Shown here: piece by piece, positions 40,152 to 47,683 of the stretch
Layout of the letters: each line of letters begins with the position of its first letter
Position numbering within the stretch: the first letter of the stretch is position 1
Assembly (NCBI GenBank): GCA_964589635.1
Contig: CAZPRI010000003.1
Location: 1 to 49,337 of the forward strand
Direction: 5' to 3'
DNA from: CAZUCU01 sp964589635
GTDB taxonomy: Bacteria; Patescibacteriota; Minisyncoccia; Phycocordibacterales; JAACPR01
DNA: 49,337 nucleotides
Notes under the pieces: model-generated
What the model was told of the DNA's origin: nothing
What the model saw: the letters and a program-made list of their open reading frames with translations, nothing else
The model's database searches: none
Translations under genes and position numbers: made by a program

Positions 40152-41498
40152 TTACTTAACAGGAAAAGTAAGTACAAAATCAGTCCCCTTTCCTTTTATA
40201 GATTCTACTGAAATTTTTCCTTTCATCTTCTCCACAAGCTGTTTTGTAATCCAAAGACCGAGACCTGTTCCTTGAACATCTTCTGTCTCTTTTGATTTAA
40301 CTCTATAAAATTTTCCGAATAATTGTGCCACTTCTTCTTGTGTCATTCCAATACCTGAATCACTAATTCGTATTTCTACTTTTTCGTTCTTTTCTCTTAC
40401 TGTCACAGTAACATTTCCTTTTTTTGTATACTTGATTGCGTTACTAATGAAATTAACAAAAATTTGTCTTAGTTTATTTTGATCAAGATAAACATTTATC
40501 TGTCCGTCATTTTCAGATTCAAATGTAAACTCTAAACCTTTTTCCTTTGCCTGCATTTCAAAGTTTTTAAACTCTTCTTTCAAAAAAGGAACCAGAGCGA
40601 ACCTCGTATATTCAAAAACCATTCTATCTTGTTCAATTCTCGAAACATCAAGCATGTCCCCCACAAGTGAAACTAATTGCTTTGATGAAACACCTATCCT
40701 TCTCGCATATTCTTTATTTTCGTCGCTTAATTCTCGTGCATCTCGCAAGAATTCTGCATACCCCCTAATAGCAGCCAGGGGAGACTTCAGCTCATGTGAC
40801 GCCATAGAAATAAAATCATCCTTAAGTGAATCGACTTCCTTCAATTTTTTATAAAGTGAAACATAGTCAATAATTTTTGCATGCCTTAGGAACAGGAGCA
40901 TAACAATGAAAAGAATTATTATAAATATTAAAATACTTGTTTTTATATTATCTCCAATTGCCTTATCAGCTTCAGAAAGCGTTTGTCTTGTTTCAATATA
41001 CCCAGCAATCTCGCCATTCTTATTTTTAAAAGCACCAATAGTTACAAAATTTCTTTCATCATCATCAAACACTTCAGTTGTATAGGAATTATCAGGATCA
41101 GAAATAGCAAACTTTGCTAACTGATTTATCTCCTCAATTTTAGAACCTTTTTCAGAAACATCTAGCGATGATTTTATAAAATATTCATTATCAACAAAAG
41201 ATACAACTTTAAAATCATTTATAGTTTGGTTACGAATAGCGATATTTGTGATGATTCTATCAAGATCTTCATGTGACTCCACATCATCAACATACTGAAT
41301 CAACGTATCATGGATTGAACCCATTCTTACATTGATCAATCTATCTTGTGCATCTTTTGCAAGAGAAATGAAGATATTTGCAATAAAAACAAATGCAAAG
41401 AAAATAACTACAGCAACAATCAATGTCCACCAGAGTTGCGGATTTGCCTTAAGTCGCAAGAAGCCTTTTTTCAACATTGATCCTTGTGTTTTTTCCAT
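40152..41498 (-). CDS. Membrane sensor histidine kinase
   Basis: From ATG 41498 the protein has 448 residues: a transmembrane helix (about 25-47), an extracytoplasmic sensor domain of about 130 residues, a second helix (about 178-198), HisKA with the phospho-acceptor His in SHELKSPLAAIRGYAEFL, and HATPase_c with FVNFISNAIKYTKK, SDSGIGMT and GTGLGLWITK. All motifs look functional. No response regulator is adjacent. A TTG start at 41528 overlapping the upstream gene is less likely. Its 3' end is duplicated at 39190-39212. Confidence 0.92.
   Translation of the reverse strand: MEKTQGSMLKKGFLRLKANPQLWWTLIVAVVIFFAFVFIANIFISLAKDAQDRLINVRMGSIHDTLIQYVDDVESHEDLDRIITNIAIRNQTINDFKVVSFVDNEYFIKSSLDVSEKGSKIEEINQLAKFAISDPDNSYTTEVFDDDERNFVTIGAFKNKNGEIAGYIETRQTLSEADKAIGDNIKTSILIFIIILFIVMLLFLRHAKIIDYVSLYKKLKEVDSLKDDFISMASHELKSPLAAIRGYAEFLRDARELSDENKEYARRIGVSSKQLVSLVGDMLDVSRIEQDRMVFEYTRFALVPFLKEEFKNFEMQAKEKGLEFTFESENDGQINVYLDQNKLRQIFVNFISNAIKYTKKGNVTVTVREKNEKVEIRISDSGIGMTQEEVAQLFGKFYRVKSKETEDVQGTGLGLWITKQLVEKMKGKISVESIKGKGTDFVLTFPVK
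40169..40191. repeat. Direct repeat at the kinase gene 3' end (copy 2)
   Basis: Identical to 39190-39212. The two copies bracket the hydrolase and DUF397 genes. Confidence 0.8.
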
Positions 41499-41511
41499 TT
41501 GGATTATTTTT

Positions 41512-42801
41512 TTATTTTGAATCGTCAATCTCCTTTTTCAGGTCGGCTAGTACATCCTTTGCATTACTTCTTCCTCCAATAACCATTAAGGCAAGAACAA
41601 CGATTGCAATCAGTATAGCTAGAGAAATTAAAATTAAATTATCTTTAAGAAAACCACCCGTCTGTGCAGCCTCAATATCGAGACCTACTATTCCAATAGA
41701 AGCAGCTTCAGCTGTTTTGGTAAAGGATACAGCATCTGATCTAGCAATAATTTTTCCTGAATTATTTACAGTCGCAACATACATTTTATGTTCTCCATCC
41801 TCCAATTCTTTATCTAACTCATAATTCCAGTCTCCATTTTTATCCGTCTTGATTGTCACGATTATTGGAGTCGAGTAAATGTAAAGAGTTATAAATGAGT
41901 TTGGTAAAGCTCTCCCCTCAAATCTTAAAGACTTCTTTTCATTCTGCTTAATAATTGAAACTGTCTCAAGTTTATATGCTTGAGTTACAAATGATTCAGA
42001 ATCCTCTCTTGGATCTTGGAATTCAATCTTTTGACCCGTCGCTGGATTTATTCCTGATAAAATCTTATCTGAATCACTCTCTTCATCTCCTGATGTGGAT
42101 GCCTGCTCGGGATCAGTATTATAAATAAATTTCTCGTCATAGTCTGAAATACCATCTCCATCAGTATCTTCGTAAACTTTTTCTCCATCTCTATTTTGAA
42201 TCAATTCTTTTCTCTGATTGATTTCTCCTTGTAACTTTAATAACGTATTTTTTATTGATCTTCTCTCTTGATCAAAATTAGCCTCAAGTCCAGTTTTTTC
42301 TTCTAAAACTCTTTCTATGTTTGAAACTTTTGACTCAACAGTGTTTGAAAAACTCTCTAATGTATCAGCATTAGTTACATTTATATTTTTTAGAGTTCTT
42401 GATACGGAATCAAAAAGATCTACCCTTGACACATCGACAGCTTTTTGTAATTCAAATGAAGGAGTGTCCATCCTTTTTCTTATATCTATAATATTTCTAT
42501 CAATCCCCTTCTTTACCTGAGCCCTAACTTCATCCTCAGCTTTCTCGGCTTCAACACGAACTTCTTCTACAGTCTCAGCAATAGATTTTAGATTTTCTTT
42601 TGTCTCTTCTATAGTTTTCTCGGTAGGACTTGTATCAAGTTTAGACTCTTCCTTAACCAAAGAAACATCCTCTAAAACCTTAACGCTATCATCAATTGGA
42701 GCTAATCTATAATCTTGAGCATATACAGCATTCAAAACAAAAAGGGAGACGAATAAAAATATTGAGACATTTATTATTTCGTATTTTCTAATGTTTTTCA
42801 T
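41512..42801 (-). CDS. Surface protein with coiled coil, calcium-type repeat and Ig-like domain
   Basis: The 429-residue protein has a signal peptide (about 1-28), a long Glu/Lys-rich coiled coil (about 45-210), a thrombospondin type-3-like calcium motif (DTDGDGISDYDEKFIYNTDP, about 218-237), a bacterial Ig-like domain (about 290-365, ITLYIYSTPIIVTIKTDKNG) and a C-terminal transmembrane helix with a short cytoplasmic tail. It is probably anchored outside the cell. It lies 13 nt before the sensor kinase gene, so the two may act in one signalling unit; that is inference. Confidence 0.75.
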   Translation of the reverse strand: MKNIRKYEIINVSIFLFVSLFVLNAVYAQDYRLAPIDDSVKVLEDVSLVKEESKLDTSPTEKTIEETKENLKSIAETVEEVRVEAEKAEDEVRAQVKKGIDRNIIDIRKRMDTPSFELQKAVDVSRVDLFDSVSRTLKNINVTNADTLESFSNTVESKVSNIERVLEEKTGLEANFDQERRSIKNTLLKLQGEINQRKELIQNRDGEKVYEDTDGDGISDYDEKFIYNTDPEQASTSGDEESDSDKILSGINPATGQKIEFQDPREDSESFVTQAYKLETVSIIKQNEKKSLRFEGRALPNSFITLYIYSTPIIVTIKTDKNGDWNYELDKELEDGEHKMYVATVNNSGKIIARSDAVSFTKTAEAASIGIVGLDIEAAQTGGFLKDNLILISLAILIAIVVLALMVIGGRSNAKDVLADLKKEIDDSK

Positions 42802-42822
42802 ATAAATTTTTTATTGATTCGG

Positions 42823-42842
42823 ATCCTCGCTTCTACGAGGAT
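42823..42842. repeat. Short REP-like hairpin upstream of the surface-protein gene
   Basis: ATCCTCG (42823-42829) and CGAGGAT (42836-42842) pair perfectly around 6 nt. The sequence resembles the GTCATCCTCG half of the dispersed repeats. Confidence 0.5.
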
Positions 42843-42877
42843 GATGTAAATATAGTCTCTGTCACTCCTTATTTACA

Positions 42878-43867
42878 TCACTTTTTTGATAAAACTCTTG
42901 CTACAGCTTTCTTAATTGACTCGCAGTCCATTTTGTAATGCAAAACCAATTCCTCAGGATCTCCAGACTGACCGTACTGATCATTCACTCCCACGAATTC
43001 CATCAATGTTGGTTTATTCTTTGATAAAAACTCAGATACAGCAGAACCCATTCCTCCTGCAATTTGATGCTCTTCAACTGTTACAATCGCTCCAGAATCT
43101 TCTGCAATATTTAAAATTGCTTTCTCATCCAAAGGTTTAATTGTTGAGAGATTTATAACTCTTACTTTTACACCTTCTTCATCTAATTCTTTTGCAGCTT
43201 TTAAGGCTTCAAAAACTAAAGGACCCGTAGCAACAATACCTACATCTATTGTATCACCCTTGGATTCAAAAAAAGTTTGCGCTTCCCCAATTTTAAAAGG
43301 TGTTTCCTCTGTCGTAATAACAGGCGTATTCGATCGTCCTAATCTTATATATGTTGGTTCACTTGTTTTCGCCAGAGCAAGCGTAGCTTTTTTTGCCTCT
43401 ATATGATCGCAGGGAGAAATGACAACAACGTTTGGTAATACTCTCATTATTGCAATATCCTCCAGTGCTTGATGTGTTCCACCATCTGGTCCTGTGGAAA
43501 CACCAGCATGAGAACCAATTATTTTTACAGGTTGATCGTTATAACAAATTGTAGTTCTTATTTGTTCCCAATTTCTTCCTGGTGAAAAAGTTGCGTAACC
43601 AGCAATAAAAGGAATCTTCCCCATGGCTGCCATACCTGAACCCATTGAGGCCATATGTTGTTCTGTAATTCCTACTTGAAAAAATCTTTCTGGGAACTCC
43701 TCTGCAAACCAATGCATTCTTGTTGACTCTGTTAGATCAGCACAAAGTCCTACTATTCTTTCGTCCATTTTTGCAGCCTCAACAAGCCCATGACCCATAC
43801 CATCTCTAGTTGGAACTTTTTCAACGTCACTATTGAAAATATTTGGATTTAAATTTAAATTACTCAT
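42878..43867 (-). CDS. Transketolase, C-terminal subunit
   Basis: This is the pyrimidine-binding and C-terminal half of a split transketolase. The 329-residue protein has PTRDGMGHGLVEAAKMDERI at the start, ERFFQVGITEQHMASMGSGM with the Glu that activates thiamine diphosphate, and GGTHQALEDIAIMRVLPN. The start overlaps the N-terminal subunit gene by 8 nt, so the subunits are made together. Split transketolases occur in archaea and CPR bacteria. Confidence 0.92.
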   Translation of the reverse strand: MSNLNLNPNIFNSDVEKVPTRDGMGHGLVEAAKMDERIVGLCADLTESTRMHWFAEEFPERFFQVGITEQHMASMGSGMAAMGKIPFIAGYATFSPGRNWEQIRTTICYNDQPVKIIGSHAGVSTGPDGGTHQALEDIAIMRVLPNVVVISPCDHIEAKKATLALAKTSEPTYIRLGRSNTPVITTEETPFKIGEAQTFFESKGDTIDVGIVATGPLVFEALKAAKELDEEGVKVRVINLSTIKPLDEKAILNIAEDSGAIVTVEEHQIAGGMGSAVSEFLSKNKPTLMEFVGVNDQYGQSGDPEELVLHYKMDCESIKKAVARVLSKK

Positions 43868-44729
43868 GTTCGCTTTCTATTTTACCTCGTAAAGTTCTCA
43901 AATCTTTCAACGCTTTCTTTGCCTCTTCTTCATTAGGTGGTTTTCCATGCCAAACAGGAAGTCTTTCAAAGTCACTCACACCTTTTCCTGGTATTGTATT
44001 TGCGATAATTACAGACGGCATATCAAATATAGCTTTTGCTTGATGAATAGCATTATCAATTGCTTCAATATTATGTCCATCTATTTCTTGAACATGCCAA
44101 TTAAAAGCAGCGAATTTATCATTTAAAGCATTTAGGGGTAAAACATCTTCTGTATATCCATCAATTTGAATATTATTTCTATCGACAATAACAATTAAAT
44201 TGTGTGGCTTGTATTTAGCAGCAACCATTATTGCTTCCCAATTCTGACCTTCTTGTAATTCACCATCACCGGTTAGACAATAGAAAAACTTGTTCGAGGT
44301 TTTTCCTGAATTAATTCTATCTGCAAGTACCATACCTAATGCTTGTGATATTCCTGAACCAAGTGGGCCAGAAGAAGTCTCGATTCCAGGTAGAAATTCT
44401 CTGTGAGGATGTCCCTGCAATCTTGAACCGAGTTTCCTTAAAGTCATCAACTCATCAACCGGAAAATAACCTGAATGTGCCATTGTTGCATAAAGTACCG
44501 GATTTATGTGACCATTCGATAGAACTAATCTATCCCTTTCTTCCCAATCTGGTTTTTGCGGATCATGATTTAATTCATAGAAATATAAATATGCAAAAAT
44601 ATCGCTCATACCAAGTGGTCCAGCTGTGTGACCTGAACCTGCTTCAAGTAACATTTCTATAATTGATTGTCTTATATCATTGGCTTTCTCTCTTATTTTT
44701 AAAACTTCTTTGTCTGTTATATTTCCCAT
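43860..44729 (-). CDS. Transketolase, N-terminal subunit
   Basis: This is the thiamine diphosphate-binding half of transketolase in the non-oxidative pentose phosphate pathway. From ATG 44729 the protein has 289 residues. Features are GSGHTAGPLGMSDIFAYLYF, RLVLSNGHINPVLYA, TGDGELQEGQNWEAIMVAAK (the GDG...N cofactor motif) and IIANTIPGKGV. A further upstream start is excluded by TATAAT 7 nt before ATG 44729. A transposase insertion 5' of the gene separates it from rpe; this promoter keeps it expressed. Confidence 0.92.
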   Translation of the reverse strand: MGNITDKEVLKIREKANDIRQSIIEMLLEAGSGHTAGPLGMSDIFAYLYFYELNHDPQKPDWEERDRLVLSNGHINPVLYATMAHSGYFPVDELMTLRKLGSRLQGHPHREFLPGIETSSGPLGSGISQALGMVLADRINSGKTSNKFFYCLTGDGELQEGQNWEAIMVAAKYKPHNLIVIVDRNNIQIDGYTEDVLPLNALNDKFAAFNWHVQEIDGHNIEAIDNAIHQAKAIFDMPSVIIANTIPGKGVSDFERLPVWHGKPPNEEEAKKALKDLRTLRGKIESEHE

Positions 44730-44736
44730 TAGACAA

Positions 44737-44742
44737 ATTATA
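44737..44742 (-). promoter_or_regulatory. -10 box of the split transketolase genes
   Basis: A TGT-TATAAT extended -10 lies 7 nt before ATG 44729, about 30 nt from the left transposon palindrome. Confidence 0.65.
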
Positions 44743-44774
44743 ACAAATTTTCCAAAATTAAAATGCAAAGTGAT

Positions 44775-45440
44775 TGACAACGTCGGACGTTGCCAAAATT
44801 ATTATTAATATTTTAAAGTTTATTTAGATATTCTTTATGAAATTATAGTAAAAAATAATACATGGAGAGTTTTTTTGAAAATGAGTATTATCATATTTAT
44901 GTTAGAGGAAAAAATAAAGAGAACATTTTTTTAGAAGAAAATGATTATTTAAGAATGATGGCTTTAATAAACAATTGCAATAAGATCGATTCAGACTCCC
45001 TGTCTAGAATATTAAGAAAAAATAACATCAAAGAACTATGTGCATATAAAGAACTATGTGCATATAAAGAAAACCAAACTTCTTTTCTAGAAATGCAGTC
45101 TTTTACAATAATGCCAAATCACTTACATCTTATGTTTAAAAGCTTAAGTCCTAAATTTACGGGGCATTTCATGAGAAGAATACTTACATCATATGCAAAA
45201 TACTTTAACCTAAAATATTCAAACATAGGACATGTCTTTGAGAGTAAATATAAATTTGAACATGTAAACACACAAGAATACTTTGATATCTTACTTAGTT
45301 ATATAAGGAACAATCCTTTAAAATTATTAGACAAAAAATATAAACACATAGACCTTATAAACGGGATCTACAAAATTTCACCTGAAATAGATATCTTTAT
45401 TAAAAATTATCCCTATTCTTGGCAACGTCCGACGTTGACA
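44775..45440 (+). mobile_element. REP-associated transposase element with palindromic ends
   Basis: Near-identical 22-nt inverted ends (44775-44796 and 45419-45440) flank one transposase gene. Each end contains the palindrome CAACGTC-N-GACGTTG. The structure resembles RAYT/REP units. It is inserted between rpe and the transketolase genes. Confidence 0.82.
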
Positions 45441-45467
45441 GACTCAACCATGTCATTCATTTCCTGA
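44862..45467 (+). CDS. Y1/IS200-like (RAYT-type) transposase
   Basis: This single-strand DNA transposase has 201 residues. The start EYYHIYVRGKNKENIF and the HUH-type motif MPNHLHLMF (about residues 88-96) are characteristic of REP-associated tyrosine transposases. The catalytic tyrosine is probably in TSYAKYFNLKYSNIGHVFES. An 18-bp direct duplication (about 45029-45064) gives the repeated KELCAYKELCAYKE. The reading frame runs past the right palindrome and 27 nt beyond, overlapping the convergent rpe gene. It may still be active because no stop interrupts it. Confidence 0.88.
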   Translation: MESFFENEYYHIYVRGKNKENIFLEENDYLRMMALINNCNKIDSDSLSRILRKNNIKELCAYKELCAYKENQTSFLEMQSFTIMPNHLHLMFKSLSPKFTGHFMRRILTSYAKYFNLKYSNIGHVFESKYKFEHVNTQEYFDILLSYIRNNPLKLLDKKYKHIDLINGIYKISPEIDIFIKNYPYSWQRPTLTDSTMSFIS

Positions 45468-46138
45468 ATTGCATCTGTGATGTCTTCTGCCTTTAGTAGA
45501 GCACTCCCTGATACAAAAATATTTGCTCCTGCTTCTGCAAGCTCCTCCACTGTCTCAAAATTAACAGACCCATCAACCATAATATCCATATCTGGCTTTA
45601 ATACCCTCAATGCCTTTATTTTTTCTAAAACTTTTTCATCAAATTCCTGACCTTGATATCCAATCTTTTCAATTCCCATAAATTGCACAAAATCTACAAT
45701 ATCGAGAAAAGGTTCAAGCTCATCATTTGGTGTTTTTGTTTGAATTGCAATCCCGATATCAATCATATTCTCCTCTTTAACTTTTTGTATAAAAGCTACC
45801 TTGTCTCCAGATAAACTTTCTAAATGAAAAATCAATGAACTTGCACCCGCAGTAACCCATTTTTGATATTTCTCTTCTGGATTAACAACCATCAAATCCA
45901 AATCAAAGTTGAAGCTTTCCCAATAAGGCATTCCCTCTTTTTGACCTGAAATACTTTCAAAAATAGAATCAAATTTTGAATGATATGGCCATGTGACATT
46001 AGGAGTATAATTTCCGTCAGTAACATCTATCTGTACACGATTCACTTTATTTTTTAAATACTGAAGTTCTTTTTTCAGGTAGTTAAAATCTGTTGGTATT
46101 ATCGCTGGGACTATTGTTATTTTTTTATTCATCTCCAC
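45413..46138 (-). CDS. rpe: Ribulose-phosphate 3-epimerase-like protein
   Basis: This enzyme interconverts ribulose 5-phosphate and xylulose 5-phosphate. The 241-residue TIM barrel has PAIIPTDFNYLKKELQYL, VQIDVTDGNYTPNVTW (in place of HxDVMDGxFVPN, with Gln for the metal-binding His), FDLDLMVVNPEEKY, SSLIFHLES and IMVDGSVNFETVEEL. It is more diverged than usual and may have altered substrate or metal use. The last codons (SVNVGRCQE) come from the transposon palindrome, so the insertion replaced the original C-terminus. It overlaps rpiB by 14 nt. Confidence 0.8.
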   Translation of the reverse strand: MEMNKKITIVPAIIPTDFNYLKKELQYLKNKVNRVQIDVTDGNYTPNVTWPYHSKFDSIFESISGQKEGMPYWESFNFDLDLMVVNPEEKYQKWVTAGASSLIFHLESLSGDKVAFIQKVKEENMIDIGIAIQTKTPNDELEPFLDIVDFVQFMGIEKIGYQGQEFDEKVLEKIKALRVLKPDMDIMVDGSVNFETVEELAEAGANIFVSGSALLKAEDITDAIQEMNDMVESVNVGRCQE

Positions 46139-46625
46139 CTATCATTAAATTATCTAAATTGTCAATCTTATGAATCCTTCTCACATGTCTTTGCTCATTA
46201 GAGAAAGAAGTCTCGAGCCACAGATCGACGGCCTCCTCGGCCTCCTCATGCGTCAAAAATCTTGCACCCAATGATAGAATATTTGCATCATTATGTTGTT
46301 TTGAAAGTGTAATAATATCTTCTTCTGATCCTGCACTTCCATAAAAAACAGTTGCTCTAATTCCTGGAATCCTATTAGCAACCATTGCTTCCCCTTGTCC
46401 TGATCCACCCAAAATTATCCCAAGAGAGTGTTCATCTTGAGAAACAGCGATTGCTGCCGGCAAAATAAAATCTGGGTAATCATCATTTTCGTCGAGCTCG
46501 AAGGCTCCATGATCAATTACTTCATAGTCTTTTTTCTCTAAAAAGAATCTCAAATCTTCTTTCATTTCAAACCCTGCATGGTCTGAAGCTATATGTATTG
46601 TTCGTATATCTTTTTCGTTAATCAT
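46125..46625 (-). CDS. rpiB: Ribose 5-phosphate isomerase B (RpiB/LacAB family)
   Basis: This enzyme isomerises ribose 5-phosphate and ribulose 5-phosphate. From ATG 46625 the protein has 166 residues. Family features are IHIASDHAGFEMKEDL at the start, the EVIDHGAFELDENDDYPDF loop, GIILGGSGQGEAMVANRIPG (Ser in place of the usual active-site Cys region) and RHVRRIHKI near the end. The start lies 1 nt after the stop of a small upstream gene. A longer in-frame reading to 46745 overlaps that gene and is rejected. Confidence 0.9.
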   Translation of the reverse strand: MINEKDIRTIHIASDHAGFEMKEDLRFFLEKKDYEVIDHGAFELDENDDYPDFILPAAIAVSQDEHSLGIILGGSGQGEAMVANRIPGIRATVFYGSAGSEEDIITLSKQHNDANILSLGARFLTHEEAEEAVDLWLETSFSNEQRHVRRIHKIDNLDNLMIGGDE

Positions 46626-46626
46626 A

Positions 46627-46821
46627 TTATTTATTATTTTTTTTAAAAAAACCAATATATACACATTTTTTGTATATATCTTTTTCGTTTTCTTTTTTAG
46701 TAAAAGTATTGACAGGAATTTTTGTGTTTTGTTCCTCATACACACCTATGCATGATAACCTCATATATCCAAGAAAAATTGTGAATAATAGTGCCGAAAA
46801 AATCAATATTTTTATTAACAT
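46627..46821 (-). CDS. Small membrane protein, 64 aa
   Basis: The protein has an N-terminal hydrophobic helix (LIKILIFSALLFTIFLGYM) and a Lys-rich remainder. No family is recognised. It is supported by TATAAT 7 nt before its ATG and by a stop 1 nt before the rpiB ATG, suggesting coupling. It contains a TATATACA/TGTATATA palindrome (46656-46678). It could instead be a translated leader of the rpiB-rpe operon. Confidence 0.45.
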   Translation of the reverse strand: MLIKILIFSALLFTIFLGYMRLSCIGVYEEQNTKIPVNTFTKKENEKDIYKKCVYIGFFKKNNK

Positions 46822-46828
46822 ATATTGA

Positions 46829-46834
46829 ATTATA
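46829..46834 (-). promoter_or_regulatory. -10 box of the 46627-rpiB-rpe operon
   Basis: TATAAT lies 7 nt before ATG 46821, close to the stop of the 46837 gene. Confidence 0.6.
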
Positions 46835-46836
46835 GA

Positions 46837-47679
46837 TTAATTATCATATAAAACAAACGACCCTTGTCCAGGTCTACGATCTTTAATTTCTAGTACATAT
46901 TCTCCAATAGTAAGCCGTGATTTTTCAGCATCAATAAAATCATACTCTTGAAAACCATCTCCTTGCATGATTTGCACAGTAATACCATTTTTATTACTTT
47001 CCTGGTCTGATTTTGAATTTTTTACAGAATTAATTACATTTTTTGTCGCTTTTATTTTTACGTCTTTAATGACTACAGTCTCTCCAATTCTTAGAATAAA
47101 TTCTCTACCCAAAAATTCTTCTCTTTCTGAACCAAAAATATCTAACATCGATTTACCTTCTGCATTTTTACAATTCAAAATAAGCTCTTTTTTCTTATCA
47201 TTACTTTCGTTATCATTTGTTATATTTAGTCGTAGTGATTTCTGATCATTATAAATAGTGGCAATCCTTTCTTCACTGTATTTAAATAGCTTTTTTTCAT
47301 AGAGATAGACAGAAGATATAGGATTTTCGGGAGTAAATATATTAATAAAGGAGTTTTCATTACAAACAAAATCTTTGTGCAGTGTTTCATAATTTTCTTT
47401 TTGTGCGTTATTTCCTAAAAAGAAAAAGTTATAGACTAGAAACACTAACGGCAAGAGTGCAAGAAGAGACAGAAGAATAGAGTTCTGTATTCTAGATAGG
47501 ATAATCAGAGATATAATATATATAGGATACCCCACTGAAACAATAAAAATCGTCCACGCAAGCACACTTTTTCCACTACCTGGTGCATCAAAAGACATTG
47601 CACCTGCAATAAAAATAATTGGATACAATAAAATAGGTATTAAAGATACTATATTTATTAATGTTAACATTGTTTTCAT
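46837..47679 (-). CDS. Hypothetical membrane protein, 280 aa
   Basis: Three hydrophobic helices occupy about residues 5-95 (IVSLIPILLYPIIFIAGAMS, then VGYPIYIISLIILSR and SLLALLPLVFLVYNFFF). The C-terminal 180 residues are soluble, with beta-rich segments (GREFILRIGETVVIKDVKIK) and a final GEYVLEIKDRRPGQGSF. No family is recognised. It follows gap by 4 nt and is probably cotranscribed with it. Confidence 0.6.
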   Translation of the reverse strand: MKTMLTLINIVSLIPILLYPIIFIAGAMSFDAPGSGKSVLAWTIFIVSVGYPIYIISLIILSRIQNSILLSLLALLPLVFLVYNFFFLGNNAQKENYETLHKDFVCNENSFINIFTPENPISSVYLYEKKLFKYSEERIATIYNDQKSLRLNITNDNESNDKKKELILNCKNAEGKSMLDIFGSEREEFLGREFILRIGETVVIKDVKIKATKNVINSVKNSKSDQESNKNGITVQIMQGDGFQEYDFIDAEKSRLTIGEYVLEIKDRRPGQGSFVLYDN

Positions 47680-47683
47680 ATTT

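Noticed and set aside
46125..46745. Longer RpiB with a 40-residue N-terminal extension
   Set aside because: The extension overlaps a separate small gene in another frame and lacks family similarity; ATG 46625, 1 nt after that gene's stop, gives a normal RpiB length.
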